A stretch of DNA of 64,000 nucleotides from VXNE01 sp965261535 (lineage in GTDB: Bacteria; Pseudomonadota; Gammaproteobacteria; Pseudomonadales; Azotimanducaceae). The notes beneath the pieces are model-generated. The model saw only the letters and a list, made by a program, of their open reading frames with translations, did no database searches and had not been told where the DNA came from. Made by a program: the position numbers and the translations under genes. The stretch lies in the NCBI GenBank assembly GCA_965261535.1, contig OZ253469.1, positions 558,001 to 622,000 of the forward strand. The letters run 5' to 3'. Positions 60,441 through 64,000 of the stretch are shown here, piece by piece (the stretch's first letter is position 1; each line of letters begins with the position of its first letter).

Positions 60441-60944
60441 ATGATCACACGCAGAACCATTCTCGCCGGCATCTCGCTGGCGCCGGCGCTTCCCTTGCTG
60501 ACTCGCGCCGCCTGGGCGGGCGAACAGGCGACCGCCGCAGACAAGCTGAATACCTCGCGACTCGTATATCTCACGCCGATCAAGAGCGACGGCGAGGAAA
60601 GCCGCTGCAAGGCCGAGATCTGGTTCGCCCACGATGCCGGCCACGTCTATGTCGTCACGCCGCCCGATGCCTGGCGCGCCGAGGCCGTGGGGCGAGGGTT
60701 GGTCAGAGCGCGACTGTGGGTAGGTGACTTCGGTGTCTGGACAAGGTCCGACGGCGCTTTTCGCGAGGCGCCGGAATACATGGCGACCGCATCGATCGAG
60801 ACGGACGCCGGCGTCCACGCCCGCATCCTGGAGTCGATGGGCAGCAAGTACGCGGCGTCGGGATGGAGCAACTGGGGACCGCGTTTCCAGCAGGGCCTGG
60901 TCGACGGTTCGCGCGTGATGATCCGCTACGCCCTCGACGCCTGA
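60441..60944 (+). CDS. Tat-exported protein, flavin-binding-like split barrel
   Basis: 167 residues. MITRRTILAGISLAPALPLL is a twin-arginine signal with cleavage near AAWA, so the folded protein is sent to the periplasm. The mature part has LVYLTPIKSDGEESRCKAEI with WFAHDAGHVYVVTPPDAWR, a sheet like that of pyridoxamine-phosphate-oxidase-type split barrels, and a final VHARILESMGSKYA segment. The redox partner is unknown. It reads away from the PhyH gene at 59117-60298 with a shared 142-base intergenic region. The protein could be part of the oxidative pathway, but nothing in the sequence links it to a particular step. Confidence 0.65.
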   Translation: MITRRTILAGISLAPALPLLTRAAWAGEQATAADKLNTSRLVYLTPIKSDGEESRCKAEIWFAHDAGHVYVVTPPDAWRAEAVGRGLVRARLWVGDFGVWTRSDGAFREAPEYMATASIETDAGVHARILESMGSKYAASGWSNWGPRFQQGLVDGSRVMIRYALDA

Positions 60945-61001
60945 GGGAGAGCCCTTCCAACCGGCAAGCGCCACCAAAGCTAGCGTCGTCGTCCCTGGCG
61001 C

Positions 61002-61994
61002 TCAGTACTCGCCACGCGGCGTCAAGCGGCGCACTTTCGGATCGAATCCGGATGCGACCCACTCGCACTGGGCGGTGTTCCAGTGAGAGAAAAACAACCG
61101 TTTCCCGGGGTCAGGATGCAGGGCCAGGCGTTCCGGAAACAGGTTCCAGTCGGTCAGGACGGGGGCGGGTTGGCGTACGTATTCGCCGACTCGCGGCCGC
61201 CAACTCGTGAGCCAGCCCCCGCGCGCATGGTATTGATGCCAGGTTCGGCGGCGCTTCCTGCCATCGCCGTCGAACCGGGTATGGAAGATCGCGGTGTCAT
61301 ACAGCACGCAGGTGCCCGCCGGCCCATAGACAGGCACCTCGTGGTAATCGGCACCCAATCCGTCGAACGCGTCCCGCAGCGTAGCGTAGCGGTTGCTCTT
61401 CGGGACGATACAGAAGGCTGGCGTGGTGGGATCCACGTCGGTCAAGTAGTGAATGGCACACAGCCAGTCACAGGGATTGTACGGACGCCGTTCGAAGCGA
61501 TCGGGCGCCGCCCGATCATGATGAAAATTCATCGCGCCCCTACCCGCGTCGGCGGGCGTTTCGCGGAAGTTGAACTCGCTGAAGCGGACGCGTTCTTGGC
61601 CGCCCAGGATCCGGGCGACCACCCTGCAGGAACGCGGGTGTTGGGTGTAGGGATCGAGTTCCGGATAGTCGAGTAGCGGCTGCGAAAACATGATGCCCGC
61701 ATTTTTTTGGAACAACTTCCTTTCGCCCGAGAGGCCCCAGGCTTCGGGCCGCTCGCGTTGCGTGCGGTCGTAGAATTCGTTCAGATGCCCGATCTCCGCC
61801 GGGCTCAGGCAATTTTCCAGGACGACAAACCCGTGCTCCTCGAAAAAGGCACAGGCGGCGTCCCGCTGGCCTTCCGGCTCGAAATGCACTGCGTACCCGG
61901 CGTCGATACGAACGAAACCCTGGCTGGCGACCTTCCGGTCGCCACTCACGTTTTCCTCTCTTGTGACCTTGAGCATCACCGTGCCATTCGCCAT
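61002..61994 (-). CDS. PhyH-family dioxygenase 7
   Basis: 330 residues. FFEEHGFVVLENCLSPAEIG opens the fold. FHHDRAAPDRFERRPYNPCD gives His-x-Asp, CDWLCAIHYLTDVDPTTPAF the paired strands, and YDTAIFHTRFDGDGRKRRRT the distal His with the 2-oxoglutarate Arg. It lacks the extra N-terminal domain of the 4/5/6 group and is nearest in layout to the ectoine-hydroxylase-like or syringomycin-type PhyH proteins. The ATG at 61994 lies 42 bases from the palindrome that starts the next transcription unit; the two genes diverge. No operon partner on its strand. Confidence 0.88.
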   Translation of the reverse strand: MANGTVMLKVTREENVSGDRKVASQGFVRIDAGYAVHFEPEGQRDAACAFFEEHGFVVLENCLSPAEIGHLNEFYDRTQRERPEAWGLSGERKLFQKNAGIMFSQPLLDYPELDPYTQHPRSCRVVARILGGQERVRFSEFNFRETPADAGRGAMNFHHDRAAPDRFERRPYNPCDWLCAIHYLTDVDPTTPAFCIVPKSNRYATLRDAFDGLGADYHEVPVYGPAGTCVLYDTAIFHTRFDGDGRKRRRTWHQYHARGGWLTSWRPRVGEYVRQPAPVLTDWNLFPERLALHPDPGKRLFFSHWNTAQCEWVASGFDPKVRRLTPRGEY

Positions 61995-62035
61995 TGATCG
62001 CTGAATGCAGGCCCAGATTGCATCTTTCGCCGCTG

Positions 62036-62077
62036 CTTGTTACATTATTGAGTAAATCTACTCAATAATGTAACAAG
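62036..62077. promoter_or_regulatory. 42-bp perfect hairpin palindrome abutting a start codon
   Basis: The arm 62036-62054 (CTTGTTACATTATTGAGTA) is exactly matched by its reverse complement at 62059-62077, around a 4-base AATC spacer. The second arm ends on the base before the ATG of the ATPase gene. In DNA it is an ideal dimer-binding operator; in RNA it would be a 19-bp stem directly 5' of the start codon, with no Shine-Dalgarno sequence outside it. It is AT-rich in a GC-rich window. Confidence 0.75.
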
Positions 62078-63349
62078 ATGAGTTTCGAGCGTGCACAAGC
62101 CTCCACACTCCTTGACCGGCTCAATGAGTCCCCGCAGCGGCTGATTTTCGTCACGGGGCCCCGGCAGAGCGGTAAGACAACTCTTGTCGACCAAACCCTC
62201 GAACATCTCGACCAGCCCAGTCTATACCTGCCGGTTGATGAACCGGAGTCATTGGCCCTCCCCCGAATTCGAAACCTACCGGACGATGCGCCCCCGAGCT
62301 TCGCCCGGGCTACGTTCTCGGATGAACGCGACTCTCGCTGGGTCGCACAAGCCTGGGAGCGCGCGCGAATTCAAGCCGCTCGATCACGACGCGGCTTCGT
62401 CCTGGTATTCGATGAAATTCAGAAGATCCCAAACTGGTCGGAGACGGTCAAAGGACTGTGGGACGCCGACCGCCGGGAACATCGAGCGGTGCACGTCGTG
62501 TTGCTCGGTTCAAGCCCTCTATTGATGCACAAGGGCATTACCGAGAGCCTTGCCGGGCGCTTCGAAGCCATCAGGATCGCGCACTGGTCCTTCCAGGAAA
62601 TGGCAACGGCATTCGGTTTCGACTTTCCACAGTACGTCTACTTCGGCGGCTACCCGGGCGCTGCCCCGTACATTCACGAAGAGCCCCGCTGGCGTGACTA
62701 CGTGGCGAGCGCGCTGGTGGAGCCCAATATCGAGCGCGACATTCTGGCAATGGACCGAATAGACAAGCCCGCACTGCTCAAGCGGCTGTTCGAACTGAGC
62801 GCGGAGTTCTCCGGCGAGATCCTTGCCTACAGCAAGATGGTCGGCCAACTCGACGACGCAGGCAACACGACGACGTTGGCCCGCTATCTGCAATTGTTGG
62901 AAAGGGCTGGCCTGGTGGCGGGACTTTCCAAATACGAAGGTCTGGCCCGGCGCCAGCGGGCGTCGAGCCCGAAGCTGAATGTCCTGAACACCGCATTGAT
63001 GGCTGTCCATTCCGGATACACGTTCGAAGAAGCGCAGGCAGACCGAACGTTCTGGGGAAGACTGGTTGAGAGCGCCGTTGGCGCACATTTGCACAACACC
63101 GGCATGCCCGAAATCCGTCTCTACTACTGGCGTCGGGGACACCACGAAGTGGATTTCGTCCTGGAGCGAGGGCGACGCCTGGTGTCCATAGAAGTGAAGA
63201 GCAACGGCCACGGAATCAACCTCAGCGGCCGCAAGGAGTTCGCGAAGGGTTTCAACCCCGAACGGTCGCTGCTCGTTGGCCGCGATGGCATTTCTATCGA
63301 AGAGTTCCTGTCGGTCCCTGCAAGTCACTGGTTTGAGCGGGATCCATGA
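62078..63349 (+). CDS. AAA-type ATPase with DUF4143 domain
   Basis: 423 residues. The AAA_14 module has Walker A GPRQSGKTTLVDQT at about 27-40 and Walker B FVLVFDEIQKIPNW, then LLGSSPLLMHKGITESLAGR as sensor region. The DUF4143 part follows at about 210-400 and ends LYYWRRGHHEVDFVLERGRR with LVSIEVKSNGHGIN, where EVDFVL-x-IEVK resembles a PD-(D/E)xK nuclease core. Proteins of this type are widespread, transfer often, and have no well-established function; several occur in defence or stress contexts. The start directly follows the 42-bp palindrome. The stop overlaps the start of the next gene by four bases (ATGA), so the two are coupled. Confidence 0.85.
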   Translation: MSFERAQASTLLDRLNESPQRLIFVTGPRQSGKTTLVDQTLEHLDQPSLYLPVDEPESLALPRIRNLPDDAPPSFARATFSDERDSRWVAQAWERARIQAARSRRGFVLVFDEIQKIPNWSETVKGLWDADRREHRAVHVVLLGSSPLLMHKGITESLAGRFEAIRIAHWSFQEMATAFGFDFPQYVYFGGYPGAAPYIHEEPRWRDYVASALVEPNIERDILAMDRIDKPALLKRLFELSAEFSGEILAYSKMVGQLDDAGNTTTLARYLQLLERAGLVAGLSKYEGLARRQRASSPKLNVLNTALMAVHSGYTFEEAQADRTFWGRLVESAVGAHLHNTGMPEIRLYYWRRGHHEVDFVLERGRRLVSIEVKSNGHGINLSGRKEFAKGFNPERSLLVGRDGISIEEFLSVPASHWFERDP

Positions 63350-64000
63350 CCGAACTGATCGTTCCCAGGACCTGCACGGAAGTTCGTAGCAGTCGCCCCG
63401 TAGCCTTTCCGCTGGAGTCTTTTCGGGACAGCGCGGCCTACGTTTTACTCGGCGCGCCAGGTGCCGGCAAGACCAGAGCCTTCGAACGCGAGGCCGAAAT
63501 GCAAGGAGGTTGTTATGTCACCGCTCGGGATTTCGCTACCTTCGATGACAAGCCCGAGTGGCACGGCACGACGCTGTTCATCGATGGACTCGATGAGAGT
63601 CGCGCGGGATCTACCGACCAGGGGACGCCTCTGAACCATATTCGTTCAAAGCTATACAACCTTGGATGTCAAAACTTCCGTATCTCTTGCCGGGAAGCCG
63701 ATTGGTTCGGCACCGCCGACCAAAACAGTCTGGACACCGTGGCGTCAACCGGAAGCGTTCTCGTGCTGCGTCTCGACCCGCTGTCCGACGAGAACATCCG
63801 AGAGATTCTGCGCAACCATCCGGGAATAGATGACACAGACGGTTTCTTGGCGTCGGCGCGACAACAGGGAGTCGGCGGACTTCTACGAAACCCCCAGAGC
63901 CTGAAGATGCTGGCTGACGCAGTCGCAGCCGGAAGTTGGCCCAAAAGCCGAATGGAGACGTTCGACTCCGCCTGCCGGGTGCTTATGCGTGAAACGAACA
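63346..64000 (+). CDS. NACHT/STAND-like NTPase, 3' part beyond window
   Basis: 218 residues visible, open to the window edge. AAYVLLGAPGAGKTRAFERE is a Walker A loop at about 31-45, and TTLFIDGLDESRAGSTD is a Walker B of the NACHT/STAND type (hhhhDGLDE). Sensor-like RISCREADWFGTADQN and LRLDPLSDENIREIL follow, as in large signal-transduction NTPases. Such proteins often combine the NTPase with an effector and a long sensor repeat array, and many are anti-phage sensors. The N-terminal 30 residues carry no clear effector domain. Coupling to the DUF4143 ATPase gene suggests a joint function; the full architecture cannot be seen here. Confidence 0.7.
   Translation, partial: MTELIVPRTCTEVRSSRPVAFPLESFRDSAAYVLLGAPGAGKTRAFEREAEMQGGCYVTARDFATFDDKPEWHGTTLFIDGLDESRAGSTDQGTPLNHIRSKLYNLGCQNFRISCREADWFGTADQNSLDTVASTGSVLVLRLDPLSDENIREILRNHPGIDDTDGFLASARQQGVGGLLRNPQSLKMLADAVAAGSWPKSRMETFDSACRVLMRETN

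Noticed and set aside
1..64000. CRISPR arrays, tRNA, rRNA and transposase genes
   Set aside because: No repeat-spacer series, no cloverleaf-like segment and no DDE or tyrosine transposase motif was found on reading both strands.

Overview
The window reads as chromosomal DNA of a GC-rich Gram-negative bacterium, most likely a marine gammaproteobacterium. The grounds are six TonB-dependent outer-membrane receptors (two of the Xanthomonas/Caulobacter type with an IRGS-type TonB box), three complete FecI/FecR sigma/anti-sigma pairs, lipoprotein and Tat signals, and several type II/IV toxin-antitoxin and NTPase genes. Seven phytanoyl-CoA-dioxygenase (PhyH) proteins and five sulfatases in 37 kb recall sponge-symbiont and other marine genomes in which both families are expanded. 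That placement is an inference, because no rRNA, tRNA or taxonomic marker gene is present.

Layout. 1-2.7 kb: end of an aldo/keto reductase, a self-inhibited Fic protein and a ribbon-helix-helix/PIN toxin-antitoxin pair. 2.8-10.5 kb (minus strand): an operon of FecI sigma, FecR, an STN-bearing TonB receptor, and two exported thioredoxin-fold proteins (one with ankyrin repeats, one TlpA-like). 10.6-15.8 kb: a second FecI-FecR-STN receptor unit. 15.9-18.2 kb: a lipoprotein, a remnant of a PIN toxin, a zinc-cysteine (GFA-like) protein and a GST. 18.2-24.5 kb: a TonB receptor that has lost most of its plug, next to the remains of what looks like a beta-propeller phytase; an SDR; and one more intact receptor. 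24.5-50.9 kb: a long, mainly minus-strand catabolic island of PhyH oxygenases, sulfatases, aldo/keto reductases, an esterase, a family-5 solute-binding protein, an ADP-ribosylglycohydrolase-like protein, a class II aldolase, a tetronate-type kinase, a TIM-barrel isomerase and a sulfotransferase. An orphan AbiEi-type antitoxin interrupts it. 51-59 kb: two tandem paralogous TonB receptors, only one with an STN domain, followed upstream by their FecR and FecI. 59-62 kb: two more PhyH genes and a Tat-exported protein. 62-64 kb: a plus-strand AAA/DUF4143 ATPase preceded by a 42-bp hairpin palindrome, overlapping a NACHT/STAND-like NTPase that runs off the window.

How it may work together (inference). 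The FecI/FecR/STN-receptor units sense and import one or more substrates across the outer membrane. Sulfatases remove sulfate esters, an esterase removes acyl groups, and the PhyH oxygenases and aldo/keto reductases oxidise the freed skeleton. The kinase, isomerase and aldolase resemble the OtnK/OtnI/OtnC set that takes four-carbon acid sugars into central metabolism. The combination suggests a degradation pathway for a sulfated, probably methylated or acylated, polyhydroxylated compound that I cannot name.

Decay is conspicuous. One sulfatase and one TonB receptor carry clean in-frame internal deletions of essential domains. A phytase relic, a PIN relic and a duplicated 3' end of the isomerase gene show recent rearrangement. 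No insertion sequence, CRISPR array, tRNA or rRNA was recognised.
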